Assembly: GCF_052857255.1 (NCBI RefSeq)
Contig: NW_027526658.1
Span: 62,001 to 126,000, forward strand
DNA length: 64,000 nt
Source of the DNA: Amblyomma americanum
Lineage: Eukaryota > Arthropoda > Arachnida > Ixodida > Ixodidae
Direction: 5' to 3'
The position numbers and the translations under genes are program-made. The notes under the pieces are model-generated. The model was given only the letters and a program-made list of their open reading frames with translations. It had not been told where the DNA came from and ran no database searches. Within the stretch, counting starts at the first letter, position 1, and each line of letters opens with the position of its first letter. Positions 51,482-63,250 of the stretch are shown here, piece by piece.

Positions 51482-51700
51482 AATAACCGTCTCACATATC
51501 TCGGTGGACACCCGAACCGCGCTGTAAAGGAAGGGATAAAGTAGGGAGGAAAAGAAGAAAGTTGCATTTTGAGGAAATACGCGGCGCTGCGCAGCGGCGG
51601 AACACCCGTGGCTCGGTGCTACTAGTGGCACATGCGCAGCTGTGACTAGGGAGCGAGAGAGAGAGAGAAATGCGCTGTGTGTGAATGCTCCACGCGCATG
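51482..51700 (-). repeat. Dispersed repeat B, copy 3
   Basis: The tail side touches the MITE target duplication. On the minus strand it holds CGCTCCCTAGTCACAGCTGC, GCATGTGCCACTAGTAGCAC, CCGCTGCGCAGCGCCGCG, then the shared 3' tail (GGTTCGGGTGTCCACCGAG). Confidence 0.72.
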
Positions 51701-51759
51701 CGCAGCGCAGCTCTCCAAGAATCACGCGAAACTGCTCAACCTGCGCCCAGTAAAACTTT

Positions 51760-52160
51760 CGCTTTAGAATTTCGAGGACACTTAAGCTTCGTCTTTAAGA
51801 GTGAGGCGCAAGAGCGTGTTGCGATGTTGCCAAGGGAACGCCATCGCCCGTTCGGCGTGACCCTTGGCCCGTAGGACAATTTAAGGAAAGGACGCCTGTC
51901 ACATATCTCGGTGGGCACCCGAACCGGGTCGTAAGGGAAAGAAAATGAATTCAAAATTGCTTTGAAGGAAAGCAAATGGCGCCTGTCTCTGAATTCTCGC
52001 TGGGCACCCGTACTGCGCCGTAAGGGAAGGAAAATCCATTTCCTTAGGCGCGGTTCAGGGGCTAACCAAGATGCACCATTTTCGCTCACTGCCAACGCCA
52101 CCGACGCCGACGACACCGGCTTTTCTGCGACACAAGCTCTTTAACGCTATCGCGTTAAAA
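51760..52160 (-). repeat. Dispersed repeat A, uninterrupted copy
   Basis: On the minus strand it starts TAACGCGATAGCGTTAAAGA and runs through AAAGCCGGTGTCGTCGGCG. Two tandem ~90-bp units follow, each with 'ccgcgcc/ctta…cggt-cgggtgcccacc/agcgag…gacaggcg'. It ends TTTAAGTGTCC-type sequence near 51770. This is the reference for the copy split at 5313-6330. Confidence 0.75.
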
Positions 52161-52234
52161 CCTGTTTTGAGTCGTCACGGCGGCTTGAGCGGGTAAGAAC
52201 GGGGAGGTCGCATCAAGTTGGAACTTATCGCTGC

Positions 52235-52375
52235 GACGTGAAAACGACCACTACGGTACCTTTCTTCTTTCAAGCCCTCCTTTATCCCTTCGCTTACGGC
52301 GTGCAGTTCGAGTGCCCATCGAGAAATGTGAGACAGTTACTGCGTGATTGCCTTTCCTCAAAAATCAATTTTCAT
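52235..52375 (+). mobile_element. SINE-type 3' tail fragment
   Basis: ACCACTACGGTACCTTTC, AAGCCCTCCTTTATCCC, CGCTTACGGCGTGCAGTTCG and GACAGTTACTGCGTGATT form the shared tail module. The head is not recognisable. Confidence 0.65.
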
Positions 52376-53275
52376 ATTTTATCGCTACGACGCGCCGCTT
52401 AATCGCTGAGCCCCTTAAAAATGAACTAGCCATCCATCCATCCACCCTTATATATTGCCCGTCATTGGTCCCGGTCGCTCCAGCGAACAAGTTGCAGCAT
52501 TTTTTTCTTTCGTGCACTGCCGTTGCGGGTCTCGCCGTGATGCCTTCATATGGAAGTGTGGTAGGCAATACCAGTGTGACAAGTGACTCAGCGGTCCTGC
52601 GCACCTCCAAAAGCAAACTGACTGACCTCAACAACCGGAAGAAGCGACGTCAAAGTGACTACTACCTGCGTCGCATGTTCCTAAAGTCTCTCATCAAAAA
52701 GGCAAATGAGCTGCAGAGAGCGCAACCAACCGCGCTCATAAAAGGTGATGAAACTGTCCAACGACTTTCCGGGCCCACGGATGGCGGCGTTCCTTACGCT
52801 ACTTTCCAAGCACTACGCGAGTCGTCGACCCCTCCAGAGCTGCAACGACTTTGAGTGCGTTCCGGCTGGCCCATCCATATAAGCGTCCACTGAGGATGCG
52901 CGCTCGTCAGGTGTTGGAGCCTGTGCTTGTGCGCCCATGTGCGTTGAGTCAAGTCGGCCAAGAGAACAACTAGCCTGTGATGCGAGTGCCTTTGGCCCCC
53001 CACGATCAGCGCGAGGATCTACTGGCCGAATTCCCTCGTTCAATCTTCTTGCCATCTTAAGGTTGTACATCTGCCTGACAACACATCTCCGCGGTTGCAG
53101 CGAGTGAAACTGGTTTGGGCTGCAGCGAAGAAACTGGCTTCCCGGAGGACAACGTTGTCGGCGGCCTCCACGGCTACAGCCTCGTCTCGCCGCTGCTCCA
53201 CGAACAGGACCTCGTTAACGCGAACCTCTTCTGCTGTGTTTCTAAGTACTTATAATAAATCAAGCGTCCTCGCTT
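52376..53275 (+). other. Possible gene relic: ORF 52540-52854 and AATAAA
   Basis: A plus-strand frame beginning MPSYGSVVGNTSVTSD has a strongly basic stretch (NNRKKRRQSDYYLRRMFLKS) and ends at 52854 after 105 residues. A GC-rich transcribed-looking stretch follows, with AATAAA near 53255. I recognise no domain. It could be a retrocopy, a decayed exon or chance. Confidence 0.25.
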
Positions 53276-53345
53276 AATCTGCGTTCCTCTCTCGTATCTG
53301 TGCTCCGGCAAAGGCGCAGAGCTGGCCTAGTTGCTACATTGTGTA

Positions 53346-53790
53346 ATGCCAGAATGCGCTGCTGGATGGTCACTGCAGCCACCGCGTTGCGTCGATAGTT
53401 TCATATCTCTATGTACCGTGTAATGGCTGTTTTTAGACGGGCGCTCGAATGCCGATTCCCGACCTGTTGCCCTTGGTTGCTTGTGGCCATTGAGATGTGC
53501 TTTCGCCTACGGTGTGAAATATCATACGGCGCATGCGCACGCTGTCTTATTTGCCTCTTTCGTACTCCCACTGCATTCCGCAGCGTCAGTACGTTGCCTG
53601 TGCACTAATCGCAGCTTTGCTTGTGCTGCGAGGAACTACTGGAAAATACGGCGCAGTGAAAGTGTTGAGGGAAAAAGATGCCTATGAAAGCCTTGGGGAT
53701 TCAGGAGCCACCGAATCGGCGGTTGTGCTCGGCGCATTACACCGAGACGCCTTCGTCGTTTCACCACAAGCTGTGGTTAAAAAAGAAAAA
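53346..53790 (+). pseudogene. Possible THAP-like relic
   Basis: Near 53346 a frame starts MPECAAGWS, and near 53700 another reads EPPNRRLCSAHYTETPSS. They resemble the first cysteine block and the P…LCS-HF block of a THAP zinc finger, but the central part is not continuous. The assignment is tentative. Confidence 0.25.
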
Positions 53791-53794
53791 AAAA

Positions 53795-53845
53795 GAAGTT
53801 TTTAAAGAAAGGAAATGGTGCAGTAATTGTCTCACATGTCGGTTG
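53795..53845 (-). mobile_element. SINE-type tail fragment
   Basis: TTTAAAGAAAGGAAATGGTG, CAGTAATTGTCTCACATGTC is the reverse of the shared tail (GACAnnnACTGCnCCATTTCCTTTC). Confidence 0.6.
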
Positions 53846-55814
53846 TGGAGGTTCTTACCGGGGCCGTTAACCTCCTTTGAGGCCAGCGAAGTTTCTGATG
53901 CTGTGCGTGTTTGCCCCCTGTGGGTTGGCGAAAAAGAATGCCCATTAAGTTTCTTTCTGCCCTGTGTACAACGGCAAAGAAGGGGTGATTCACAGTAGCT
54001 ACCCAGTGCGATAGGGGGAGCCCGACCGCAGAGGATTTCGAGAACACGTATAATACCCCTGCTACACGGGCGCTTCGAATGCCTTCGAACCGAATGTCAT
54101 TCGGCTCGACTGCCGAACTTCCGCTGCTACGCGAAGTTTTTCAACGGCATTCGGTTCAGATGACATTCGAGTCGACGGAGCTCCGCGGAGACATTCCAGA
54201 ATTTCGAATGCCTTCGAAACGCGAACACAGTCCGAACCGACCAATAGGCGTCGCCGCCGTGATCGCTTCGCTTCGCCCCGCCCACAGCCGCGCGACTGCT
54301 TTCGGTTCTGTGGCTGCTCATCTCGATACCCGCTGCTCGCTTTCTCTTGCTGTTTGTTTAGCAAATTGCCCCTCTTCGGACTAAGCGAGTGCTTGCAGAT
54401 AATAGTACACCCATGAGCATTTACCGCGTGAGCATGAAATGAGCCGACTAGGACGGTTGGTTGCACTCATACTTTTGTTTACATCGCTGCGTACGAACAG
54501 CTAGCGCTCGTTTGCATGACATAAAACGCATTCGGCGCCTAAGTTCTATTAAATAATCTCTTTTCATTTGTACCGGTAGTGTTCGTGCTTGTTACCGCAG
54601 TGCGACAATCAGTGGGAAGCGCCTCTACGATCGCTCGCCTGAGAAACACTTGACAGCCGGGCTGCTGACATCGCGTACGACCGGCGCTTGTCGCTAATTG
54701 TCCCGACTTCTTCCGGCGTGACCAGTACTTTATTTTAACCTACTTTGTCCAGAAGTATGATTGGGGACCATTCGTGCTATTTGAAACGCGTAACTTGTTA
54801 TCCACAAAATAGCAACGGCGACGACTGCTGCTGGCCGTAAAGCAGTGCTCGGCGGTCTGAGTAACACCGGCGCTTCCCGTTCATCGTATGCGCCCTGCGA
54901 CGTGAGTAATAGTTGATTTCAGATCACTGTTGTCAAAACTACACTCGTTGATCATTCGCATTCGCGTAAAATTGTGCATTCGCTGTTCACAACCGCCGAA
55001 TTCACAGACGTAACCCTGCGGACTCGCTAGGCCTAGTCGTCGCAGAAGGGAAGGAAGTCGCCATCGATTAAAATTAATTCGGCAAGCGCTTATTGCTGGT
55101 AAGTGTTCAAGTGTGCACATGTGAAATATACCCGCTCGTTTCGCTTATTTTCAATACGGATAAGTAGAAGCGCGAATCTATTCACACCGTCTGCTCCTCA
55201 GCGCCTCGAATCCGATCAGCCGCCGGCCTGCCGAGGACATGAAGGCTGACCGTACGCCGATCGGATTCGTCGGTGTCGTTGGCCTAGAAAACTTGTCCCA
55301 CTACAATCATATGCTGCGGTTGACTATGACAGTGTCGTTGTCGCACCAGTGTGACCGCAGTGACCACCACCATCGTCATCGTCGTTGTACACTGAAAATG
55401 AGCTGAGCAAATTTAAGTGCGTTCGGAATGTGTCGTACAGCACCGCGGGAGTCCGAGGAGTCCGAATGTCATTCCAAGCCTCGAATGCCATTGTACATGT
55501 TCTTGCGGCCAAGCGGACGCACGTGCGCGCCGACGAGCCATCATGATCCTCTTCGCGTGTCTTTTGTCCCATATCTGGGGCTCAGCCCCTCAAAGCCTAG
55601 TGTGTCTATGACGGCACTCGTTGACTGCTTGACGCGCGGTCAACAAGAAATTGCCACCCTAGAATGACCGGCGACTGGCACGCGTCAACATCAGCTCACA
55701 TGCAAAGAGAAGGGAAACGCGAGAGACGCGCTTTGTACGAGAGTTGGTATCCTTCTGACTAATGTGCATGAAGACAGTTCGTGAGTGAGAGTACTGAATA
55801 GATGGGCCTCGGAG
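53846..55814. other. No gene recognised; TTCGAATG-rich stretch
   Basis: Near 54070-54235 the sequence repeats TTCGAATGCCTTCGAA and GAATGTCATTCGG-type palindromic words. GAATGTCATTCC and TCGAATGCCATT recur at 55465-55495. This may mark the two ends of one DNA element about 1.4 kb long, but the ends could not be aligned. Confidence 0.35.
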
Positions 55815-56756
55815 ATGGCAGGTCCGTTCGATTCGCCTGCACTCCCTGCACCAGTTCTGTAAAGTTCTACGGCGGTGCCGTGGCGGTGCCGCGAGTGTGC
55901 AGCGCCAGTTCCAGCAGTTCAAGTGCTGCAGTTGGCACTGGCTACTTCCTAAACGAATGGTCGAGTGCAAGCCTGGTCGTCTGCTAGCCTTGGTGTCGCC
56001 ACCAAACTGCGGCGAGCAGCGTGGCGCCTAAATCAACTGCCGCCAACATCCCGAACCGCGTGAAGAATTTTCAAACACACATCGCAGCGAAGTGTTGCCA
56101 TGACTCAGCCTCGATGCAACCTCGCGGCAGCTAAGCGAAACGCACGTGTGTTATTTTACTAAACACCACTGAGATGTGCACGTGCCGACCTGCATGTTAG
56201 GCGGTTGTTGCAACAACGTGCATCATGCGCTGCATGCACGTGTTTACTTTTTATTTCACGTACCGGCTTCGAATACTAATACAACTTTATTACTAGAAAG
56301 GAAAGACGCCGGTTACGGGTCCGTCGAGAGCCCGATGGTCGAGAGATGCAAGGTGCCGGTGAGGGCCAGCGTCCCCACCTCCGTCGCCGCCTTCCAGGGT
56401 GGCCACTCACGTTCCATGAGAGTCGGCGGGCCCGTCTGAAGCACTGTTATCATCGACGAGTGGAATAATTTGAATGTATCCGCCGTTTATCGCAAAGCGC
56501 AAGCCATCGTCGCACAAGCCGTCGTCTGCTTCCATGGCGGCTGCAGCTGCACCATTTCGGCACCGACCATTGAGGAGGTGCAAAGTTTTCCTGCATTTTC
56601 CTGAACTAGACCTGCACAACGTCTGCACTTTTTTGAAACGAATGACGTCGTGCAGACGGCGCCATCTTGCACCGCTGAAACGAATGGCGCAGTGCAGCAC
56701 CGCGAGAACCAGTTCACGTAGTGCAGGCGAATCGAACGGACCTGGCATTTCTTCGA
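55815..56756. repeat. ~940-bp segment bounded by inverted repeats
   Basis: GGCAGGTCCGTTCGATTCGC then CTGCACT at 55815-55845 recurs inverted at about 56720-56756. Less perfect inverted matching continues inward. It may be a TIR element; the central sequence has no recognised transposase. Confidence 0.5.
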
Positions 56757-57849
56757 AACGGTGTTTTCCGGAGGTTCAATCGACCCGCACTTTGGGAAAG
56801 CGAGAATGGTCGAGGAGTTCGCGGGAGGAAGGGACAAACCTCTGAAATCTCGATGGTGGAAAGGGCACATATTTGTGCACTGTTTGTCGAGATGCGTTTT
56901 CTTTCCGCAATCACTGATTGACTCTTTTTTCTTTTCCCAATGGTTAATTGGTGACGTTTTTCTTCCCTCCAATATTCATTGGGTGGATGTTTGTGTTTGT
57001 GGAGTTCCCGTATTTTTTATTTTCCTCCTTAATTGTATCTTATTTTATTATTTGTTAATAACAAGTTGACCTCTCCAGAAGTGTTCCTGAGCAACGTTAT
57101 TGCAGTATCGAGTCTACAAGAAAGCAAGCATCCTTTTTAACCATCATCATCAGCGTTATTTCCCTCTATAAGATCGGGAGGGAAAATCAACTGGGGCAGT
57201 CAATGCAGGATTTGCTGCGTCTTTCTATCCGAGGCATCTGACGGATAGTGGGAAGATCAAGTCGGTGGACGCCAAAAACGGTACGTCCTGTGACGGTATT
57301 GTGCGTGGCCCCTTCAAATGGGGAGCCCATGGAGGTTGAAGGCGCGTTTATACTCCGACGTATCGCCCGCGCTGCACGGCGACGCCACGTTGGGCGAAGC
57401 GAGACCCTCTACGCTGTGGTGAACTAGAATACTGCACTGGACACTCCAACGGCACTTCACCGTCGACGCTTTCGGCGGCTTCAGCGCACCTCGAACACAC
57501 TGGCGGCGACTTGGCACAAGTGTCTATTTCCACGGCTGAGCTCGACTAACGGCGGTGGCCCGCGTTTCGAACGGCCTGCGCTCTGGGTGTGTTTCCTGTC
57601 TGCCTCCGCGGCGCGATCGTAGCGCTGCGAACCTGCATCCTATAGAGTCACTGGAAAAAAATTCAGAGTACCGCAGTCGTTTTCCCCGCGCCACCGACGC
57701 GTTCATTGGCCCAACCGTACCGCTTGTATTTGGGGTGCCATATACCTTCCAAGCGCCGGGCTTGGCCGGCTGAGTTAGAGCGCAGGCAGCGCAGGTTCCC
57801 TACATTTCTTTTCTCGATTGCCGCACTCGCGTTTGACTGCAAGGAAGTG
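56757..57849. other. No feature recognised
   Basis: GC-rich in parts, possibly 5' flank of the THAP exon. The small hairpin CCTTCAAATGGGGAGCCCAT/GGAGGTTGAAGG near 57312-57343 is the only structure noticed. Confidence 0.4.
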
Positions 57850-58014
57850 ATGCCTGGCTGCTGCTGCGTCTTCGGATGCAGCAACCGATCCGAGTCTGGA
57901 AAGACTTTTTTCTCGATTCCGACAGCGAAAAATGACCGAGAGCGTCGTCCTGCATGGTTACACAGAATCGGCCGGGAGAATTTCTAGCCTACAAAAAACA
58001 CCCGCGTGTGCCAG
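57850..58014 (+). pseudogene. THAP zinc-finger first exon, with stop codon
   Basis: ATG at 57850 starts MPGCCCVFGCSNRSESGKTF, then FFSIPTAKNDRERRPAWLHR and IGRENF. This fits the THAP domain (M-P-x-C-C/A…C-x-N, F-x-P, W, and a late cysteine), a C2CH zinc-dependent DNA-binding fold found in host regulators and P-type transposases. A TAG at 57985-57987 interrupts the frame where glutamate is common. The frame then resumes with PTKNTRVCQ up to a perfect donor CAG|GTAAGT at 58014. The C2CH is incomplete without a following exon, which is lost because a LINE starts 27 bp into the intron. It is therefore probably a relic of a gene or transposase. Confidence 0.65.
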
Positions 58015-58041
58015 GTAAGTACACCTAGACATACATTTCAG

Positions 58042-59580
58042 CCTCTATGCTGACGATATCACTGTCTGGACTCACAAGGCAGTGATGCCGACGTGGAACA
58101 TAACCTACAGTCGGCCCTCAACATCACCGACCCATACGCTCGCGCCCGTTGCCTAGCCTGCTCCCCTTCTAAATCAGAACTCTTCCTCTACCGCCCCAGG
58201 CCGCACGACCCCGCCAACCCTCCCGTCGCACTCACTCCAGGAAACCACCCCATTCCCCTGGTCTCCAAGATTCGCATCCTGGGCCTCGTCCTTCACTCCC
58301 ACGGCGCGCATGGCAACGCCATCCAAACTCTACAGACCCAAGCCCAGCAAGCCACCCATCGCGTGGCGAACCGGCACGCCAGAGCAGAACACTCTCCGCC
58401 TCACCCAAGCTTACATCACGAGCCACACGGTGTACTCATTCCACTACCTCCCCCTAAAGCAAAAGGAGCGGGACCGCATCAACGCGCTCCTCAGGAGCTG
58501 CTCGAAGGTTGCCCTCCGCCTGCCCCCCAGCCCCTCTACTTCCCGGCTCCTCAACCTCGGTACCCACAACACGTTTGAGGAGCTGGCAGAAGCCACCCTA
58601 ACAGCGCAGCTGACTCACCTGTCGACTACTGCGGCATGCCGCACTATACTCTGTCAGCTAGGCATCACCCCGATCACCCATCCTACCGAGGGGGTTCTCC
58701 TACCTCCAGACCTACGCTCACATCTCATCATCCTTCCAATCCCTAAGAACATGCACCCGGAGCACGACGGAGAACGCAGGACAGCCCGCGTCAAAGCCCT
58801 GCACAAGCTTTACGGCAACAGTTTCGAGGTAGCCTACGTGGACGCGGCAGCGTACTCGTCGGGCTCCCGCATGGTTCTCGCCGCCGCTAATTCTCATGCC
58901 CGACTAATCGCATAAGGATCCGTCACCACGGACTGATCAGAAATTGCAGAAGAAGCGGCCATTGCACTCGCTCTCACCTCCACCTCTGCCACCAAAATTA
59001 TCTCCGACTCAAAATCCGCCCTATCCAATTTCGCCAAAGGCCTGATATCCCGCACCGCGGCTCGGCTTCTACACTTCTGGCACCCCATCCACCATGTAAC
59101 CCTTATCTGAACCCCCGCACATGCAGGCCTCCCGGATAACGAGGAGGTCCACTCCCTCGCCCGAGGTCGCACTTTCCAGGCCGGAGTTGGACCTCCTCCG
59201 CCATCCCAGAAGCGTCTTATTACGTTCAGGGATATTCTTGCCTACTACCGAGATACCCGGCGCGTTTACGCACCGCCGGCTCCCTCCATAACCCAGGCAT
59301 GTTACTGGTGCCGACTCCAGACCCGAACTGCTCTCTACTCTAATCTCCTTCATGCCCGCTACCCCAATCAATTCCTTTCTTCTTGTAAGCTCTGCGGAAA
59401 ACCGGGACACTTCCTTCATGTCCTCCTCACATGTCCTGCCTTCACACACCCTCCATCCCCCACCACGGTGGAGTCATACTGGGAGACTCTCCTGGCCAGC
59501 TCCGCTGCTGCTGACAAGCGCCGGATAATTACCGACGCTCTGAAGCGCATAGCCCTCCAAGGGCTGTCCTATGCCCTGTA
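58042..59580 (+). pseudogene. LINE-D RT end, RNase H and C-terminal region
   Basis: Motifs in order are YADDI, then (frame shifts near 58150 and 58300) NTLRLTQAYITSHTVYSFHY and LNLGTHNTFEEL. RNase H shows VAYVDAAAY, IISDSKSALSNF and TPAHAGLPDNEEVHSLARG. The C-terminal zinc-like segment is CKLCGKPGHFLHVLLTCPAF. Stops occur near 58912 and 58936 and at 59109. The RNase H domain places it with I-type LINEs. Confidence 0.8.
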
Positions 59581-59671
59581 AGGACAGCCCCCTAAGCGTT
59601 GCCTCGTGCCATGTTAGGGGGTTTGTCCCCCTCTGTATTTTGCAATAAATGTTTCCACCACCACCACCACC
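58042..59671 (+). mobile_element. LINE-D, 5'-truncated copy
   Basis: Starts inside RT at LYADDITVW, continues through thumb, RNase H and the C-terminal zinc region, and has a short 3' UTR ending TTTGCAATAAATGTTTCCAC and a CCA repeat (to 59671). It belongs to the same family as the element from 60045. Confidence 0.82.
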
Positions 59672-60044
59672 TTGCTTGTGCTTTTCGGCACTGTTGTAGA
59701 AGATATTTAAGCGAAGTGCACGCGGTGTTAGCGACGCTACGAAAATTAGAGCTCACTGCAGGGATGGAGGAGACCGCTAGGGGGCCGGCGAGTGCGAACG
59801 CGCTTCGCATCGGCTCTGTACAAGCACGGCGATTTCGTCCAGATTTCAACCCACGCAGTGCCCATGTCTTCGCTGCACCGTTCGTGACGGTGAGCGCTAC
59901 CATCTTTTCAAATTTGGTTGCCGTCGCTCCCTCCTAAGTGGGCCCACGGGCCGAAAACCGCCCTTTGCCAATCAGCTGCTGCACTAGGCCTCGCGCCACT
60001 GTGCGCTAAGCCTAAGTCGCTTCGACCTCTTCTACGTCGCCAGA
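59672..60044. other. Unassigned, probable LINE-D 5' UTR at the end
   Basis: The stretch just before 60045 (GCCAATCAGC, CTTCGACCTCTTCTACGTCG) is the likely 5' leader of the next LINE-D copy. The part at 59680-59930 is unassigned. Confidence 0.4.
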
Positions 60045-61170
60045 ATGGAGGTCCACGTGATCAGAGAGACAATCAACCCGAAGGACTATGATCCCAGGGA
60101 CTGGAACCATATCCTGAGCTTACCCGCCCGTCAGAAATGAGCACCGAAAATCCAGGACCAGGCGAACGCCACTACCGGCTCACGACCGTAAGATTCAGTG
60201 CACCAAGCGTCCCAGCTGCGCGCAACGCGTCTCGCGGCGCAAAGGTCGCAACGCCAGCCGCGGTTGCCTGGGGATGCCTACAAAATCATGTTTAGTTCCA
60301 ACGGGGGACTTAAACGACCTTAAACTGCGCCAGCTTTGCCTGGCCCTGATAACTGCAGCCACGGATCTCCAAAACCCGGACGCCATCAACTTGCGTATCC
60401 ACCCCCTAAACAACACGTGCACGATGAGTACCCCGCATCAAGCCTACGCGCTACACCTGCTCGCCATCAAACAAATCTCAATTCGAACCCAAGTCTACAC
60501 CGTCACCGCCTACATCGCCCCCCCCCCCCTGGATGGTGCAGTAAGAGGAGTAATCACTAATGCCTATTGCGAAGAAACCCCAGCACAGATTCTTGAAGAC
60601 CTCATCACGGGCAACCCTGGCGTCCCCATCATTGATGCACGCCGCATGGGACAGACCTGTTCGATCCTCATCACCTTCCGGGCGGGTCCGGTGCCCTGAA
60701 CCATCTCCTACGGAGGCGGACTCCACAACTGCACTTTATATAGAGGACACCTGGATGCTTGCACAAACTGTAGAAAACTAGGGCATCGCGCGGATGTGTG
60801 CACCATTCAGCGTACGCACAACTGTTCAAGATGCGGTATCCCGCACCCCCGAGAGGACACCCCGACATGCACCCCAGCCTGCATACTCTGTGGAGGCGCC
60901 CACATGACGGGTACTAAAGGTTGCAAAGCGAGGGGACAGCGCTCACCGCCCACTTCACCGCAATCGCACACCTCCCGCACACCGCAGCAAGACGCGGACT
61001 GCGCCAGCGTTCATCGCTCTAGCAAGTCTCGCTCATCGTCTCGTCGCCGCCAGGACCAACAACCTCCACAACTTTACACAAAGCTACCAGCAAGCCCTCA
61101 ACCCCCCCGCCCACACAGGTGGACCCCCGTGACCGGGAGCTACAGGCCATGCGAGAGGAGGTGAGTCGTC
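60045..61170 (+). pseudogene. LINE-D ORF1 (three-knuckle nucleic-acid-binding protein)
   Basis: Starts MEVHVIRETINPKDYDPRDW and continues through several frame changes. The open stretch 60274-60699 includes YTVTAYIAPPPLDGAVRGVI. Cysteine knuckles follow across a frame break: CTNCRKLGHRADVC, CSRCGIPHPREDTPTC and CILCGGAHMTGTKGC. The arrangement matches ORF1 of LINE-B, so the two are related families. Stops at 60144 and about 60700 make it non-coding. Confidence 0.78.
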
Positions 61171-61659
61171 TTTCCTCTGTCATCAAGACCCCCACCTCTA
61201 CCCATCTACCGCTTCCGCCAATAGTCCCTCCCACGCAACCCACGCTACTACCTCAAACACCCACTAAAAACATGGAACAATCGGACTCCCAAACCCCCAC
61301 CTCACCCCCACAAAATAAAAAAACGCACAACAGAGCAACCACCCATCACCCAAACTGACCTTCAATTCCTAGAGGCCTGCATGGACGCTAACCTCGCCGA
61401 AATGAGCGCGCGTCTAGAGGCAAAATTTAATCACCTCGTCGACCACCTGTCCCCACCCTTCGAACTACAAAATTAAAGCGGCATTTACGCGCATGGTACA
61501 TACCCTTGAGATGAGCCACGCACGGTGCGACACCCGCCTCCAAACAGTAGAGCAGGTCTTTCCCTCGCTGCACCTACCGAATCCCCCCATCAATCCCGCC
61601 CACCTATCCCACAGAACCCCCTACCCAACCCACCTACCCTCACTCCACACAAGCTACAG

Positions 61660-63250
61660 TATGGCGGGGCGACCACGTAATTCCTCATCAATTCTGCAAT
61701 GGAACTGCCGCTGCTTCCGGGGCAAACGCGAACCCCTCCAACTCCTCCTTCCCACACTTCCCACGCCCCACATCCTCCTCCTTCAGGACACACATGTCCC
61801 TGCAACACAATTCCCAGCTACACATCCGCTCACTCGCACGTTAAAGAACCCCAGGTGGTCGAAATTTCCGGAGCCCTTCACTACGGCGTCTCTCATAGCC
61901 TGAGTCGCTTTGGGACGTTAAACCCCCATAAACCAAACCAACATCCGCTCACTCGGACGCAACGAATACACCCAGGGCTTCCACACTCATACATCGCTCC
62001 ATTACACACCAAACGCGCCATATCACCTCCGAGACGCCCTGCGTGATCACAGAAATCATACCATATTCACACTCCACACCATCTATTTTTATTGCAAATA
62101 TATATCACACACCGTCTCATCCGATGGCTTCATTGGAAACGCTACTGCGCGATCTCCATCGTATTGCAGGCAAGCATTCAATGATTATCGGAGGGGACTT
62201 CAACAGTCAGCATACTGACTGGGGCTACCGCACCACCACGGGACGAGGAAGGCGACTCTGGTCCTTGGTACAACAGCTCCGCCTCACAATACACAACAAC
62301 TTTAACACTCCCACGAGAATTGTCAACAGTGTCAGCGCGGACACCAGCCCGGACTTGACACTGAGCCGCAACCTTGCGGGTATTACGTGGAACACAACAC
62401 ATCACAAATTAGGGAGCGATCACAACATCCTCTCCGTTACAGTACCGTGAAAACAAAGAACGACCCTTCAGCTAACACACAAACTCACCAAGTGGGATGC
62501 GGTCCGCGCCGCACGGGCGGCACTTCCTGACACCCCCATTACAGACATCGACCAGTGGGTGGCATCACTCATGAACGATGTCTCCGCACATACTCGAAAG
62601 CTTGACACCACACCAGATACGCCCACCCTCGACACTCGCCTGGCCCATCTATGGTAGGCCCACCATAGCATCCTAGAGCGCTGTAAAGGGCAAAAGCTCA
62701 ATCAGACCCTTAAAAAGCGGCTAGTCGCACTGCAAACACAAATTACTGAGCACTCTGAGGAGCTCTGCCGATCCAACTGGGGACAGATTTGCGACAGCAT
62801 GGCTGGCAATCTGTCCTCCAAGCGCAGTTGGCAACTCCTCCGTCACTTAATTGACCCCACGCAATCCAAAACAGCCACACAACACCACGTCACACGCCTT
62901 TTACACAGGATCGACATTTCTCCCGACGCACTCATCGACATACTTAGGAACGCACATACAACTCCCGGTACCTCAATCCCCCTGCCGCCCTATGCCGGCA
63001 CCCCGAATGCCAATCTCGACGCGGAGATTACGGAAGCAGAAGTCAGAGCGGCCCTCCCGACTCTCCGCTCTAACTCCACTCCAGGAGTTGACCGTATCTC
63101 ATATAGCATGCTCCGCAATTTGGACGATCAGTCGATTGCCCAGCTCACGGGGTACTTCAACAAATGCTGGCAGGAGGGCACCCTTCCGCAATCCTGGCGT
63201 CACGCCAAAATCTTATTCATACCCAAGCCCTACAAACCCCTTCCCAGTCA
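61660..63250 (+). pseudogene. LINE-D ORF2: endonuclease and start of RT
   Basis: Starts MAGRPRNSSSILQWNCRCFR, followed by LLLQDTHVP and a SINE insertion. The endonuclease resumes with MIIGGDFNSQHTDWG, TSPDLTLSRN and the catalytic GSDHN. The frame has stops at 62448 and near 62656, then RT opens at 62799 with STPGVDRISYSMLRNLDD and KILFIPKPYKPLP. The 63250 insertion breaks the RT before RPISLTSC. Confidence 0.8.
61837..61940 (+). mobile_element. SINE family 3, 104-bp truncated insertion
   Basis: Begins CACGTTAAAGAACCCCAGGT and ends GACGTTAAACCCCCATAAAC-type sequence. The 15-bp target duplications ACATCCGCTCACTCG lie at 61822-61836 and 61941-61955. Only the 3' third of the SINE is present. Confidence 0.9.
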
